From assembly GCF_030758345.1 (NCBI RefSeq), contig NZ_JAVAMO010000011.1, positions 1 to 64,000 of the forward strand: 64,000 bases of DNA, written 5' to 3'. Positions 44,360 through 55,013 of the stretch are shown here, in pieces. The position numbers and the translations under genes were made by a program. Origin of the DNA: Ruegeria discodermiae. Its GTDB lineage: Bacteria > Pseudomonadota > Alphaproteobacteria > Rhodobacterales > Rhodobacteraceae. A model generated the notes under the pieces. It was not told where the DNA came from and searched no databases. It saw only the letters and a list, made by a program, of their open reading frames with translations. The stretch's first letter is position 1; every line of letters starts with the position of its first letter.

Positions 44360-45582
44360 GACCGGTAATCCGCGTTGATCTCGATATATCCATGAGTCAG
44401 ATCGCAAGTCCAGACGGTGGCTTTGCCCGCGCCCAGCCCCAGATCGATGGAGATCACCAACTCCTGCGCTTTCATGTAGGCGGCTGCGTCTTCTTCGCGG
44501 TAATCCGAGCTTACCCAGCCTTTTTCCGCCACCAGAATATCGCCGAAGGAAATGCTCAGCCGGTCCCGGTCCGCCGTGGCGCCGGATTTTCCGATCGCCA
44601 TCACGACGCGACCCCAATTGGCGTCTTCACCCGCGATGGCGGTCTTGACCAGCGGGGAGTTCGCCACCGACAACCCGTGGGTCTTGGCGTCGGAATCCGA
44701 CACTGCACCGGTGACCCGGATTTCGATGAACTTGGTCGCGCCTTCGCCGTCGCGCACCACCAGATGCGCCAAATCGCGCATCACCTGTTCCAATGCCGCG
44801 TCAAACCCGGCGTCCCCGGTCGCATCCACTTCCGCCGCGCCGGTGGCACAGACCAGCAAGCTGTCCGAGGTTGAAGTATCGCTGTCCACGGTAATGCAAT
44901 TGAAGGTCCGGTCGGCCATGGCCGAGACCACACCTTGCAGTGCCGCCTGATCATACCCCGCATCAGTGAAGATATAGACCAGCATCGTCGCCATATCGGG
45001 CGCGATCATGCCTGATCCTTTGACGATCCCCGCGATGGACACGGTCTTGCCCTCGATCTCGACCTGGGCGCTTGCGCCCTTCGCGAAGGTGTCGGTGGTC
45101 ATGATCGCCTGCGCGGCACCCTCGATGGCACCACCGGACAGGCCCGCGTTCATGTCTTCGATACGTGATACGATCCGGTCATGGGGCAGCGGCTCGCCAA
45201 TCACCCCGGTTGAGGCGGTGAAGACGCGGGTTACCGGAACCCCGGTGGTCTTTGCGACCGCCTGGGTCACCTCGGCAACCGAGGCCTGCCCGTAATGGCC
45301 CGTAAAGGCGTTGGCATTGCCCGAATTCACCAGGATCGCGGCGGGGCCGGTGCTGTCACCGCCCAGCTTTTGCTGGCAATCCAGCACCGGTGCAGCGCGG
45401 GTCGAAGAGCGGGTGAACACACCCGCCACCGACGTGCCCGCATCGAGAACCGCCAGCATCACATCGGTGCGCCCGGTATATTTCACACCCGCTGCGGCGG
45501 TGGCAAAGCGCACGCCACCGATTTGCGGCAGATCGGGAAAGCCCGCTGGTGCCAGCGGTGAGACCTGGGTGATCGTCGCCAA
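44356..45582 (-). CDS. argJ: Bifunctional ornithine acetyltransferase / N-acetylglutamate synthase
   Basis: This 408-residue enzyme recycles the acetyl group in arginine synthesis. The self-cleavage site is intact in GSGMIAPDMATMLVYIFTDA (about residue 190), giving alpha and beta chains at the A-T bond. The C-terminus HGYIEINADYRS is characteristic. It starts five bases after the upstream isomerase gene and is coupled to mutT. Confidence 0.95.
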   Translation of the reverse strand: MATITQVSPLAPAGFPDLPQIGGVRFATAAAGVKYTGRTDVMLAVLDAGTSVAGVFTRSSTRAAPVLDCQQKLGGDSTGPAAILVNSGNANAFTGHYGQASVAEVTQAVAKTTGVPVTRVFTASTGVIGEPLPHDRIVSRIEDMNAGLSGGAIEGAAQAIMTTDTFAKGASAQVEIEGKTVSIAGIVKGSGMIAPDMATMLVYIFTDAGYDQAALQGVVSAMADRTFNCITVDSDTSTSDSLLVCATGAAEVDATGDAGFDAALEQVMRDLAHLVVRDGEGATKFIEIRVTGAVSDSDAKTHGLSVANSPLVKTAIAGEDANWGRVVMAIGKSGATADRDRLSISFGDILVAEKGWVSSDYREEDAAAYMKAQELVISIDLGLGAGKATVWTCDLTHGYIEINADYRS

Positions 45583-45587
45583 GGCGC

Positions 45588-46439
45588 TTACTCCTGCACG
45601 AGGTCGAGCTGCTTGATGATCTCGGGCTGCAGGCCTTCGATCTCGGGGCGTTCCACCGTCGCGGCGCTGGTCAGTTCCGCCACTTTCGCCTCGATCACAT
45701 CACGCTGGATCTGCTGTGCCAGTTCCCCGCGCACGGCATCCAGCGCCGGGGCCTGGGATTTGCGCTTGTCGTTCAGGATAATCAGATGCCAGCCGAACTG
45801 CGTCTGCACCGGGTTCGAGACCTGACCCGGTTCCAGCGCCATCACCGCCTGTTCGAACTCGGGCACCATCTGACCTGCCCCAAACCAGCCCAGCGCGCCG
45901 CCATTCGGACCCGAGGGGCCGGTAGATTTCTCTTTTGCGGTTTCCGCGAAATTGGCCCCGTTATCGAGATCGGTCTTAATCGCCTTGGCCTCATCCTCGG
46001 TCTCGACCAGAATATGCGCGGCGTCAAATTCGTCGCCGCCCTCCCAATCTGCAAACTGCGCGTCATAAGCAGCCTGCAGCGCCTCGTCGGTCACGGCCTC
46101 TGCGGTCAGCCGGTCGATCATGGTCACCGCCATCAGCGAGCGCTCCTCGTTTTCCAGCGACAGCGCAACCTGACGCGGCATCTCGTCGCCCAGTGCGGCG
46201 CGCAGCAGGTTCTGCTGGATCAACTGATCCAGAATGGCGTCATAGAGCACCTGATCCTCGACCTGTTGATATTCTGGCGGCAGCGCCGCCCGTGCCAGGA
46301 TCAAATGCCCAAGCGTGATGTCTTCACCGTTGACCGATGCAACAACAGTGTCGGCATCTGGCTGGGTTTGTGCGGCCACAGGCAGCGCCATCACGGCAGC
46401 GAGCGCCAGAGATGGCAGAAAAGTGAAGCCTTTGGGCAT
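45588..46439 (-). CDS. Parvulin-type peptidyl-prolyl isomerase
   Basis: This 283-residue periplasmic protein has a signal peptide (about residues 1-23, ending PVAA). A SurA/PrsA-like N-terminal helical region follows, then a rotamase (parvulin) domain at about residues 130-225 ([44 protein letters not shown]). It probably helps fold exported envelope proteins. It is the first gene of a leftward unit with argJ and mutT and is divergent from secA. Confidence 0.88.
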   Translation of the reverse strand: MPKGFTFLPSLALAAVMALPVAAQTQPDADTVVASVNGEDITLGHLILARAALPPEYQQVEDQVLYDAILDQLIQQNLLRAALGDEMPRQVALSLENEERSLMAVTMIDRLTAEAVTDEALQAAYDAQFADWEGGDEFDAAHILVETEDEAKAIKTDLDNGANFAETAKEKSTGPSGPNGGALGWFGAGQMVPEFEQAVMALEPGQVSNPVQTQFGWHLIILNDKRKSQAPALDAVRGELAQQIQRDVIEAKVAELTSAATVERPEIEGLQPEIIKQLDLVQE

Positions 46440-46614
46440 GTATTCATCCTATATTCAGGCCGCGACAGGGCGCGGCGTTGACACTCTTAGACCTGCCGCT
46501 TACATCGCGTTGAAGCCTTGGACAGGGCCGCCTTCACCCCCCGTATCTATGGGTTGCGCGCAGGGCGGGCAAGCCTGTCGCAACCTCGATAAGAATAGAT
46601 CCGCTGGAGTGAAC

Positions 46615-49365
46615 ATGCTGGGACTGGGAACGCTCGCCAAAAAGGTGTTCGGAACGCCGAATGACCGCAAGATCAAGGCGACCCGCCCGCTGATCGCAAA
46701 GATCAACGCGCTGGAAGAAGAGTTCGAAAAGCTGTCCGATGACGGTCTAAAGGAAAAGACCGACGACCTGCGCAAGCGCGCCCTTGACGGGGAAAGCCTG
46801 GACGATTTGCTGCCCGAAGCCTTTGCCAATGTGCGCGAGGCGGCCAAGCGGGCGCTGGGCCTGCGCGCCTTTGACGTGCAGTTGATGGGTGGCGCGTTCC
46901 TGCATCAGGGCAATATCTCTGAGATGAAGACAGGCGAAGGCAAAACGCTTGTGGCCACTTTCCCGGCCTATCTGAACGCGCTGACCGGCAAGGGTGTGCA
47001 TGTGGTAACCGTGAACGAGTACCTGGCCAAGCGCGACGCCGACTGGATGGGCAAGGTGTTCGGGGCGCTGGGCATGACCACCGGCGTGATCTGGACCGGC
47101 ATGCCCGAGGACGAGAAACGCGCTGCTTACAACTGCGACATCACCTATGCCACCAATAACGAGCTGGGCTTTGACTACCTGCGCGACAACATGAAGTCAG
47201 ACCTGGATCAGCTGTTCCAGAAACATCACAATTTCGCCATCGTGGATGAGGTCGACTCAATCCTGATCGACGAGGCGCGGACGCCGCTGATCATCTCGGG
47301 GCCAGCGCAGGACCGCTCGGATCTCTACCTGACCATCGATACGGTGATTCCGACGCTGGACGACAGCCACTATGAGCTGGACGAAAAAACCCGGAACGTG
47401 ACCTTTACCGACGAGGGCAACGAGTTTCTGGAAAACCAGCTCAAGGCGCGTGATCTGCTGAGCGACGAACAGTCGCTTTATGATCCCGAAAGCACGTCCA
47501 TCGTGCATCACGTCAATCAGGGTCTGCGGGCGCATAAACTGTTCCAAAAGGACAAGGACTATATCGTCCGCGACGGTCAGGTTGTGCTGATCGACGAATT
47601 CACCGGCCGCATGATGCCGGGCCGCCGCCTGTCGGAAGGTCTGCATCAGGCCATCGAGGCCAAGGAAGGTGCCCCGATCCAGCCCGAGAACGTCACACTG
47701 GCCAGCGTGACTTTTCAGAACTATTTCCGCCTCTATGACAAGCTGAGCGGGATGACGGGTACGGCGCTGACCGAGGCAGAGGAGTTTTCCGAAATCTACG
47801 GTCTGGGCGTGGTCGAGGTTCCGACCAACAAGCCGATCATGCGGGTGGATGAGGACGATCAGGTCTACCGCACCACCGGCGAGAAATACGGCGCGATGAT
47901 CAAGGAAATCCGGAAAGCCAACGAAAAGGGCCAGCCGGTTCTGGTCGGCACCACCTCGATCGAAAAGTCAGAAATGCTCAGCCAGCTGCTGACAGAAGAG
48001 GGCATCAAACACAACGTCCTGAACGCCCGCCAACATGAAAAAGAGGCGCAGATCGTCGCCGAAGCAGGCCATCTGGGCGCGGTCACCATCGCCACCAACA
48101 TGGCCGGTCGCGGCACCGATATTCAGCTTGGCGGTAATGTCGAGATGAAGGTGCTGGCCGCCCTGGCCGAAAACCCCGAGGCCGATCCGGTCGAGCTGCG
48201 CGCCGCCGAAGAAGCCAAGCATGCCGCCGAGAAACAGAAGGTGCTTGAGGCGGGCGGGCTGTTCGTGATGGCCTCGGAACGCCATGAAAGCCGCCGCATC
48301 GACAACCAGCTGCGGGGCCGCTCGGGCCGTCAGGGTGACCCGGGCCGCACGGTGTTCTACCTCAGCCTCGAAGACGACCTGATGCGGATCTTCGGCTCGG
48401 AGCGGCTGGAAAAAGTACTCAGAACGCTGGGCATGAAAGAAGGCGAGGCGATCATTCACCCCTGGGTCAACAAATCGCTGGAGCGTGCGCAGGCCAAAGT
48501 CGAAGGCCGCAACTTCGATATGCGCAAGAACGTCCTGAAATTCGATGACGTGATGAACGACCAGCGCAAGGTGATCTTCAGCCAGCGCCGCGAGATCATG
48601 GCCGCCGAAGACCTGTCCGAGATCGTGTCGGACATGCGCGAGCAGGTGATCGACGATATCATTGATCAGTATATGCCGCCGAAATCCTATGCCGATCAGT
48701 GGGACATGCAGGGGCTATATGCCGCCGTAATCGAAAAGCTGGGCGTCGATCTGCCGATCATCGATTGGGCGGATGAAGAGGGCGTTGACGACGAACAGGT
48801 CCGCGAACGTCTGATCAAAGCCACCGATGAGAACATGGCGAAAAAGGCGGTCGATTTCGGGCCCGAGAACATGCGCAACATCGAAAAACAGGTGCTGCTG
48901 CAAACCATCGACAGCAACTGGCGCGAGCATCTGCTGACGCTGGAACATCTGCGCTCGGTCGTGGGGTTCCGCGGCTACGCCCAGCGCGATCCGCTCAATG
49001 AATACAAGAACGAAAGCTTCCAGCTGTTCGAGGGGATGCTGGACAGTCTGCGCGAAACGGTGACCCAGCAATTGTCACGGGTCCGTCCGCTGACCGAAGA
49101 GGAACAGCGCGAGATGCTGGCCCAGATGACCGCCCAGCAGGCGGATATGCAGCGCGCCGCGTCCGGCGAAGGCGAGGCGCAACCGAATGCGAAAGCCAAG
49201 GAACCGGCACTGGCAGGCGCAGAGCAGGCCACCGAGAGCGGCGCGCAGGCGGCCCCCGGTTTTGTCGAAGACGACCCATCAACCTGGGGCAACCCCTCAC
49301 GCAACGATCGCTGTCCCTGTGGCTCTGGCAAGAAGTTCAAACACTGCCACGGGCGCCTGATCTGA
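46615..49365 (+). CDS. secA: Protein translocase ATPase SecA
   Basis: This 916-residue motor drives protein export through SecYEG. Visible parts are the N-terminus [18 protein letters not shown], Walker [10 protein letters not shown] (about residue 103), the [19 protein letters not shown] box (about 210), the second nucleotide domain [11 protein letters not shown], and the C-terminal zinc motif [14 protein letters not shown]. The ATG at 46615 is taken because this N-terminus is conserved; the frame extends to 46315 only as antisense of the isomerase gene. Confidence 0.97.
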   Translation: MLGLGTLAKKVFGTPNDRKIKATRPLIAKINALEEEFEKLSDDGLKEKTDDLRKRALDGESLDDLLPEAFANVREAAKRALGLRAFDVQLMGGAFLHQGNISEMKTGEGKTLVATFPAYLNALTGKGVHVVTVNEYLAKRDADWMGKVFGALGMTTGVIWTGMPEDEKRAAYNCDITYATNNELGFDYLRDNMKSDLDQLFQKHHNFAIVDEVDSILIDEARTPLIISGPAQDRSDLYLTIDTVIPTLDDSHYELDEKTRNVTFTDEGNEFLENQLKARDLLSDEQSLYDPESTSIVHHVNQGLRAHKLFQKDKDYIVRDGQVVLIDEFTGRMMPGRRLSEGLHQAIEAKEGAPIQPENVTLASVTFQNYFRLYDKLSGMTGTALTEAEEFSEIYGLGVVEVPTNKPIMRVDEDDQVYRTTGEKYGAMIKEIRKANEKGQPVLVGTTSIEKSEMLSQLLTEEGIKHNVLNARQHEKEAQIVAEAGHLGAVTIATNMAGRGTDIQLGGNVEMKVLAALAENPEADPVELRAAEEAKHAAEKQKVLEAGGLFVMASERHESRRIDNQLRGRSGRQGDPGRTVFYLSLEDDLMRIFGSERLEKVLRTLGMKEGEAIIHPWVNKSLERAQAKVEGRNFDMRKNVLKFDDVMNDQRKVIFSQRREIMAAEDLSEIVSDMREQVIDDIIDQYMPPKSYADQWDMQGLYAAVIEKLGVDLPIIDWADEEGVDDEQVRERLIKATDENMAKKAVDFGPENMRNIEKQVLLQTIDSNWREHLLTLEHLRSVVGFRGYAQRDPLNEYKNESFQLFEGMLDSLRETVTQQLSRVRPLTEEEQREMLAQMTAQQADMQRAASGEGEAQPNAKAKEPALAGAEQATESGAQAAPGFVEDDPSTWGNPSRNDRCPCGSGKKFKHCHGRLI

Positions 49366-49401
49366 GAGGCTTGCCCTTATTCGGACAAAATGACTCCCCC
49401 C

Positions 49402-49428
49402 GGCGGCCACAAACCGGCCGCCTTTTTT
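49402..49428 (+). terminator. Intrinsic terminator of secA
   Basis: GGCGGCC (49402-49408) pairs perfectly with GGCCGCC (49416-49422) over seven bases, followed by six T residues. It lies 36 bases after the secA stop. Confidence 0.88.
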
Positions 49429-49465
49429 AAAGAAAGTTAATCCGAACACAGCCGGGGGAACGGTG

Positions 49466-50446
49466 ATGATTCGGACACGCAACCTACTGACAGTCGGCGG
49501 AACGGCCTTTTGCGCACTGGCAATCGGGTATTTCATGCAGCGCGAAACGCCGGTGCAATATGCGTCGATGATCCGACATCCGTCCGGGTTGCAACAACGC
49601 GTCCTTGCCCCATTTGCACGCGCCGAGGTGGATGAATACGGCATGCTTGAGGTTCGCGATATCAAGCTGACCTCAACACTGCCGGGCTTGCCACTCCCCT
49701 CACGGCTGCCGCAACCAACGCTGGAACATGTGACCGACGGCGCGGTTTCCGCCAAGTTTCTGACCCCGCCAGAGCCGCCTGTTGACTCCACATTGCCGAA
49801 GCTGGGATGTGACGTAACCGTGGCATCCTCGGTCTTGCCGCTGGCTCGTGTGGGGCTATCCGTGGATGCCCCCTGTTTTCCGAACCAGCGGGTGACGGTG
49901 CATCATAGCGGCCTCTTCTTTACCGACAGCACCGATGGACAAGGTATGCTGAATGTCACCATCCCGGCCCTATCGGAACATGCGGTCTTCATCATCGAGT
50001 TTGACAACGGGGCCGGTGCGGTTGCCCGTGCCGAGGTCGACGAGCTGCTGGATTTCGAGCGCGTGGCGATCCAATGGGGCGGCGAATCCGGCCTGCAGAT
50101 CAACGCCAAGGGCGATGACGAGGCAGACAAGAACGACTTGAATTCAACCGCTTATGGTGATGTCGTTCGCCTGGGAAAACTAAACAACAGCAGCTCTCGC
50201 GTGGCCGAGATATACAGCTTTCCCCGCGATCAGCTGGCGCAATCGGATGCGATCTCTTTGACGATTGAGGCCCAGGTGACCGCCGCCAATTGCGACCGCG
50301 ACATTGCCGCGCAATCGCTGGAACTGCGCGCGAACCGCAGCCTGCGCATGCGTGACCTGACCCTGTCGATGCCAAGCTGCGATGCGACGGGGGACTTTCT
50401 GGTGTTGAATAATCTTGTCGAAGACCTGAAGATCGCCGAAAAATAA
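49466..50446 (+). CDS. Secreted or anchored protein of unknown function
   Basis: This 326-residue protein begins with a basic stretch and one hydrophobic segment (LLTVGGTAFCALAIGYF, about residues 7-23), so it is exported or membrane-anchored. The rest is acidic and beta-rich, with cysteines at about 115, 137, 278 and 305 that could form disulfides. I do not recognise a domain; related proteins beside secA are sometimes labelled translocase only because of position. The ATG at 49466 follows GGGGGAACG. It is followed 23 bases later by the PstS-like/OmpA gene. Confidence 0.65.
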   Translation: MIRTRNLLTVGGTAFCALAIGYFMQRETPVQYASMIRHPSGLQQRVLAPFARAEVDEYGMLEVRDIKLTSTLPGLPLPSRLPQPTLEHVTDGAVSAKFLTPPEPPVDSTLPKLGCDVTVASSVLPLARVGLSVDAPCFPNQRVTVHHSGLFFTDSTDGQGMLNVTIPALSEHAVFIIEFDNGAGAVARAEVDELLDFERVAIQWGGESGLQINAKGDDEADKNDLNSTAYGDVVRLGKLNNSSSRVAEIYSFPRDQLAQSDAISLTIEAQVTAANCDRDIAAQSLELRANRSLRMRDLTLSMPSCDATGDFLVLNNLVEDLKIAEK

Positions 50447-50469
50447 CCCGCAGGCAAATCAGGTTTCCC

Positions 50470-52029
50470 ATGAATTGGCTCCGTGCGGCGGTTTGCGCCG
50501 CGCTTTTTGTTTCTGGCACCATGCGTCCCGGTCTGGCACAGGATGTGACGCTCACCTCGCGCGATGGCGCGGTGGCAATCACCGGCGCGTTTCTGGGTTT
50601 TGACGGCGAGTTTTACCGCGTCGAGACCAAATTTGGAGAGCTGACAGTCGATGCCTCGGGCGTCAATTGCGATGGCCCGGCCTGCCCCAAGCTGACCGAT
50701 TTCGTGGCCGAGATCACGCTCGCCGGATCCCCCACCATGGCCGAGGTGTTGCTGCCTGCCTTGCTTGAGGGGTTCGCGCGCCACAATGGCTATATCACCC
50801 AGCGCGCACCCCTGCCCGACAACGGGTTCATCTATGAGCTGCGCCAGTCGGACCGGGCCCTGCCTGCAGCCCGCTTCCTGTTTCAGATATCGAATACCGA
50901 TCAGGGCATCGACGCGTTGCTGAATGGCCGTGCGGATATCGCCCTGGCGTTGCGCGAAATTCGGCCAGAGGAGCGGGAGCGCGCCCGCGAAGCCGGGCTC
51001 GGCGATCTGACAGAGCCCAATCGCAGCCGCGTTCTGAGCCTTGACGCCATGGTGCCCATCGTTGCACCCGGCAACCCGGTGCGCAGCCTGTCGATCGATG
51101 ATCTGGCGCGGGTTCTGTCCGGCGCGGTGACCAACTGGGCCGAGTTGGGTGGGCCGGATGCGCCCATTGCCGTACATCTGCCCGGCGAGGGGTCTGGCCA
51201 GGCGCAGGCGGTCGAAGATCGCATTCTGAAACCGGCCAGCGCGGTGGCGACGGCGGATGTAGTGCGCCACGGCCGCGGCAGCCGCCTGGCCCGCGCGGTC
51301 GAGGCCGACCCTTTCGCCCTCGGAATTGCAAGTTTTGCCGAGATTGGCACTGCCAGCCCCCTCACGCTCAGCGGGGCTTGCGGGTATTTGATCACCGCCA
51401 CCCGCAGGTCGATCAAGACCGAGGACTACCCGCTCAATTCGCCCATGTTCCTTTATATCCCTGCGCGCCGTTTGCCGAAAATCGCTCGCGAATTTCTGGT
51501 TTATGCGCGCGGTTCGTCGGCGCAGATGGTCATCCGGGAGGCCGGGTTTGTCGATCAAATGCCGGAGCTGGTCGAGTTGAACACGCAGGGTGCCCGGCTG
51601 GCCAATGCGATCGCAACAGCCGGGGGCGAAGTGCCGTTAACCGAGTTGCAGCGGTTGACACAAACCTTGTCACCACTGGCGCGCCTGACCACCTCGTTCC
51701 GCTTCGAAGCGGGATCTTCACGCCCCGACGCGCAATCCCGCTCGAACATCCAGCAACTGGCGCAAGCGCTTGAAATCGGCACCTATGATGCGCGCAAGCT
51801 GGTCTTTGTCGGGTTTTCGGATGGGGTCGGCCCGGCCTCGGGTAATCAGAATATCGCCTTGCGCCGGGCCAAGGCGGTGCGCGATGCGGTGATTGCGGCC
51901 GCCAAAACGGTCAATCTCGACCGCGTGGAAATTGGCGTCGAGGCATTTGGCGAGGCGATGCCGATGGCTTGCGATGACAGCGAATGGGGCCGTCAAGTGA
52001 ATCGCCGGGTCGAGGTCTGGACCCGTTAG
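50470..52029 (+). CDS. PstS-like periplasmic binding domain fused to OmpA domain
   Basis: This 519-residue protein has a signal peptide (about residues 1-24). A type 2 phosphate-binding-like domain follows at about residues 85-365 (GSPTMAEVLLPALLEGFARHNGY; VPIVAPGNPVRSLSIDDLARVLSG; TNWAELGG). A C-terminal OmpA-like peptidoglycan-binding domain covers about residues 405-519 (FRFEAGSSRPDAQSR; FVGFSDGVG; NRRVEVWTR). The architecture suggests a cell-wall-anchored anion or ligand sensor. No ABC permease is adjacent, so a transport role is not supported. Confidence 0.82.
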   Translation: MNWLRAAVCAALFVSGTMRPGLAQDVTLTSRDGAVAITGAFLGFDGEFYRVETKFGELTVDASGVNCDGPACPKLTDFVAEITLAGSPTMAEVLLPALLEGFARHNGYITQRAPLPDNGFIYELRQSDRALPAARFLFQISNTDQGIDALLNGRADIALALREIRPEERERAREAGLGDLTEPNRSRVLSLDAMVPIVAPGNPVRSLSIDDLARVLSGAVTNWAELGGPDAPIAVHLPGEGSGQAQAVEDRILKPASAVATADVVRHGRGSRLARAVEADPFALGIASFAEIGTASPLTLSGACGYLITATRRSIKTEDYPLNSPMFLYIPARRLPKIAREFLVYARGSSAQMVIREAGFVDQMPELVELNTQGARLANAIATAGGEVPLTELQRLTQTLSPLARLTTSFRFEAGSSRPDAQSRSNIQQLAQALEIGTYDARKLVFVGFSDGVGPASGNQNIALRRAKAVRDAVIAAAKTVNLDRVEIGVEAFGEAMPMACDDSEWGRQVNRRVEVWTR

Positions 52030-52079
52030 GAGAGACGCAATTTGCGCCGGAATCCGGATGCCGTTTTTCGGATCGCGCA

Positions 52080-52838
52080 TCAGAGATACCCTTCGCTGCG
52101 AAGACTCAACTCGTTCGATTTTCCGATGATCAGGTGGTCATGCAGAATCAGTCCCAGCGCCTGGCACACGTCCTGAATGCGCATTGTCATGTCGATATCC
52201 GATTGCGAGGGGGTCGGGTCGCCCGAGGGGTGATTGTGCACCAGGATCAGCGCCGAGGCATTCAGCTCTAGCGCCCGTTTTGCGACCTCTCTCGGGTAAA
52301 CCGGCACATGATCGACCGTTCCGCGTGCCTGTTCCTCATCAGCGATCAGTACGTTCTTGCGATCCAGATAGAGCACGCGAAACTGCTCGGTCTCGCGATG
52401 GGCCATGGTGGTGTGGCAATAATCCAGCAGCGCATCCCAGCCCGATAGCACATGGCGTTGCAGCACACGTGCCCGCGCCAGCCGATGCGCGCTGGCCTCG
52501 ACGATCTTGAGTTCGGTGATCACCGCCTCTCCAACCCCATTGACCTTGGCCAAACGCTCCGACGGCGCGCTGAGCACCCGGTTGAAGTCCCCGAATGTCC
52601 CCAACAGCAAGCGCGCCAGCGGCTTCACGTCCTGCCGGGGGATGGCGCGGAACAGCACCAGCTCCAGCATCTCGTAATCCGGCATCGCCGCAGCCCCACC
52701 CGACATGAACCGGTCGCGCAGGCGTTTGCGGTGATCCTTGATATAAGACGGCATGCGGCCCTTGGGCAGCGCAACCGCCGGGGCCTCATCCGGGTCGAAC
52801 AGCATCGGGGCATCTTGAAACGCGTCTTTACTGGACAT
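52080..52838 (-). CDS. radC: RadC-family JAB/MPN protein
   Basis: This 252-residue protein has an N-terminal helix-hairpin-helix region (LAKVNGVGEAVITEL, about residue 100). A C-terminal JAMM metal site follows (LVHNHPSGDPTPSQSD, about residue 205), with its upstream glutamate in the preceding part of the domain. The family is called DNA repair protein RadC, but the repair role is not established. The ATG at 52838 is chosen; a GTG at 52862 is possible. It is tail-to-tail with the OmpA-fusion gene. Confidence 0.9.
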   Translation of the reverse strand: MSSKDAFQDAPMLFDPDEAPAVALPKGRMPSYIKDHRKRLRDRFMSGGAAAMPDYEMLELVLFRAIPRQDVKPLARLLLGTFGDFNRVLSAPSERLAKVNGVGEAVITELKIVEASAHRLARARVLQRHVLSGWDALLDYCHTTMAHRETEQFRVLYLDRKNVLIADEEQARGTVDHVPVYPREVAKRALELNASALILVHNHPSGDPTPSQSDIDMTMRIQDVCQALGLILHDHLIIGKSNELSLRSEGYL

Positions 52839-52873
52839 GCCGCGAGGCTGCGCGGGAATCACTTTCTACGAGG

Positions 52874-53608
52874 TTAACGCGCTTCGCCTGCCATACGCGC
52901 AGTCAGCTTGCGCACCACCAGATGCAGCAGCACCGAGAGCACGCCCAACGTCAGCATAGCAGCAAACATCAGATCAGTCTTGGCCCGGCCATTGGCCAGC
53001 AGCATCAGATAGCCCAACCCACGCGACGATCCGACCCATTCGCCGATCACCGCCCCGATCGGCGCATAGACCGCCGCCAGCCGTAGCCCCGAGGCCAGCG
53101 AGGGCAGCGCCGCAGGCACGCGAATCTGCCACAGGATCGCACGGCGGCTGGCCTGCATCGTGCGCGCCAGATCCAGATACCCCTCGGGCGTGCGCATCAG
53201 CCCGTCGAAAAAAGACGAGGTCACCGGGAAGTAGATGATCAGCACCGCCATGGCCACTTTCGACCCTAACCCGTAGCCAAACCACAATGTCAGGATCGGG
53301 GCCAAGGCAAAAACCGGCAGCGCTTGGGTGAAGACCAGCATCGGCTGCACCAGCACCCGCGCGGTCCGCGACGAGGCAAGCTGAATCGCCGTGGCAGCCC
53401 CTAGCGCCGAACCGACGACAAGGCCGATCAGAACCTCCAGACCAGTGACAAGCGTGTTTTCAGCGATCACCGCACGGTTTGCCCACCAGGCCTCGGCCAC
53501 CACCATGGGACCCGGCAGAATAAAGCGCGGCAGGCCGGTGAACATCACCACGCCCTGCCAGAGCAGAAGCGCAAAAACCGTCGCTGCAAGGGGGGCGCCG
53601 ATCCTCAT
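52874..53608 (-). CDS. thiX: ThiX-like ABC permease (thiamin pyrimidine precursor)
   Basis: This 244-residue inner-membrane permease has six helices and an EAA-type loop (ARTMQASRRAILWQIRVPAALPSLASG, about residues 150-176). It resembles the permease of hydroxymethylpyrimidine or formylaminopyrimidine importers. It overlaps the ATPase gene by four bases and is the last gene of the riboswitch-controlled thiamin operon. The exact pyrimidine form is inferred from tenA and thiY nearby. Confidence 0.82.
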   Translation of the reverse strand: MRIGAPLAATVFALLLWQGVVMFTGLPRFILPGPMVVAEAWWANRAVIAENTLVTGLEVLIGLVVGSALGAATAIQLASSRTARVLVQPMLVFTQALPVFALAPILTLWFGYGLGSKVAMAVLIIYFPVTSSFFDGLMRTPEGYLDLARTMQASRRAILWQIRVPAALPSLASGLRLAAVYAPIGAVIGEWVGSSRGLGYLMLLANGRAKTDLMFAAMLTLGVLSVLLHLVVRKLTARMAGEAR

Positions 53609-54333
53609 GCCGCGCGCTCTCGCAACAAACGCAGCAGCGCGCCCTGGGTTTCCAGCATCTCGATATCATCCACCAGACGCGGCGCAGACGACGAGGGCAC
53701 GGCGCAATGATCGAGACTGCGGTGCGACATCACCGCGATGGTCTGGCCCAGACGTGCCGCCTCGCCCGGATCATGAGTCACCAGCAGAACGGTGCGCCCC
53801 TGCAACAATTCGACCGCCAGTTCCTGCATATCGGCCCGGGTCCGAGCATCGAGTGCCGAGAACGGTTCATCCAGCAGAATGATCTGCTTGTCCTCCATCA
53901 GCGTCCGTGCCAATGCCGCGCGCTGCCGTTGCCCGCCTGACAGCTCCGCGGGTTTCTTATGCGCATGCTCGGACAGGCCGACGCGGCCCAACAACCTTGC
54001 CAACCGGTCGGCATCGGGCTTTTCGCCACGCAAACGCGCGCCCAGGGTCACATTGCGCGCCACATCCGCCCAGGGCAGCAGCAGATCGTCCTGAGCCATA
54101 TAGGCGACGCGCGGCGCCACCGGTTGTCCGTCAGAGGCGCGGATTGCACCGTCAAACATGGCCCCGGTCTGTAACCCGGCGATCAGGCGCAGAACCGTCG
54201 ATTTCCCAATACCCGAGCCGCCAAGAAGGCAGGTCCATTCCCCCGCCTTCAGAACAAGCGACAGCGGCGCAAAAAGGGGCACCCCATCGATGGAGGCGCC
54301 CCCTTCGACCACTATCTCGGGTGCTGCATTCAC
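53605..54333 (-). CDS. thiZ: ThiZ-like ABC ATPase
   Basis: This 242-residue ATPase has Walker A LLGGSGIGKST (about residue 38), a Q-loop in AYMAQDDLLLPW, signature LSGGQRQR (about 127) and Walker B IILLDEPFSALD. It powers the ThiX/ThiY importer. It overlaps tenA and thiX by four bases each, so expression is coupled. Confidence 0.85.
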   Translation of the reverse strand: MNAAPEIVVEGGASIDGVPLFAPLSLVLKAGEWTCLLGGSGIGKSTVLRLIAGLQTGAMFDGAIRASDGQPVAPRVAYMAQDDLLLPWADVARNVTLGARLRGEKPDADRLARLLGRVGLSEHAHKKPAELSGGQRQRAALARTLMEDKQIILLDEPFSALDARTRADMQELAVELLQGRTVLLVTHDPGEAARLGQTIAVMSHRSLDHCAVPSSSAPRLVDDIEMLETQGALLRLLRERAA

Positions 54334-55013
54334 GGGGTCAGGCCCATTTCCCAGAACTTGACCTCAAGCTCTGTGGCGGTGCGGAAGGTCTTGCACAGGC
54401 TCTGCCAGACCGGCAGTTGGTCATAGCCCTCGCCCAGACGGCGGGTTACAGCGCTGTCGATCATGGCCCCGACATCGCGGCAATAGGCTTGGTATTGATC
54501 GCCCGCATAGGTGTCGATCCATTGCTGATAGGTGTCCGAGCGTGCCTCTTGCTTCAGGCGCAATCCGATCTCGGCATAGCCCATAACGCAGGGTGCGAGC
54601 GCAGCCAGCAAGGTCAGGAAGTCGCCGCTATACCCGGCCTCAAGCACATAGCGCGTATAGGCGAGGTTTTCGGGCCGTTCCGGCGTCGCGGCAAGCTCTT
54701 CATGCGAAATGCCAGCCTCGGCGCAAACGCCGACATGCAGCATCATCTCTTCATGGATCAGCCCGTTCACGGTGGACGACGCCACCAGCATTTCGTCATG
54801 GGTTTCGGCCTTGACCACCGCCAGCGCCCAGGCGCGCGAGAAATGGGTGAGGAACACGAAATCCTGCCGCAGATAGTGGAGAAAGGCGTCATTGGGCAGG
54901 CTGCCATCACTCAGACCTTCGACAAAGGCGTGGCGGGTATAATCCCGCCACGTCTCGCCGGTGGCCGCGCGCATCAGGCCGAAGGCGCGGCCATACTCGG
55001 GCGCAGCGCTCAT
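54330..55013 (-). CDS. tenA: Aminopyrimidine aminohydrolase TenA
   Basis: This 227-residue helical protein converts aminopyrimidine breakdown products of thiamin to hydroxymethylpyrimidine. DNDAFLHYLRQDFVFLTHFSRA-like residues (about 40-60), YTRYVLEAGYSGDFLTLLAALAPCVMGYAEIG (about 130-160, with the catalytic cysteine in APCVMGY) and the C-terminal FWEMGL are family features. Coupling to thiY and thiZ supports salvage of imported precursors. Confidence 0.9.
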   Translation of the reverse strand: MSAAPEYGRAFGLMRAATGETWRDYTRHAFVEGLSDGSLPNDAFLHYLRQDFVFLTHFSRAWALAVVKAETHDEMLVASSTVNGLIHEEMMLHVGVCAEAGISHEELAATPERPENLAYTRYVLEAGYSGDFLTLLAALAPCVMGYAEIGLRLKQEARSDTYQQWIDTYAGDQYQAYCRDVGAMIDSAVTRRLGEGYDQLPVWQSLCKTFRTATELEVKFWEMGLTP

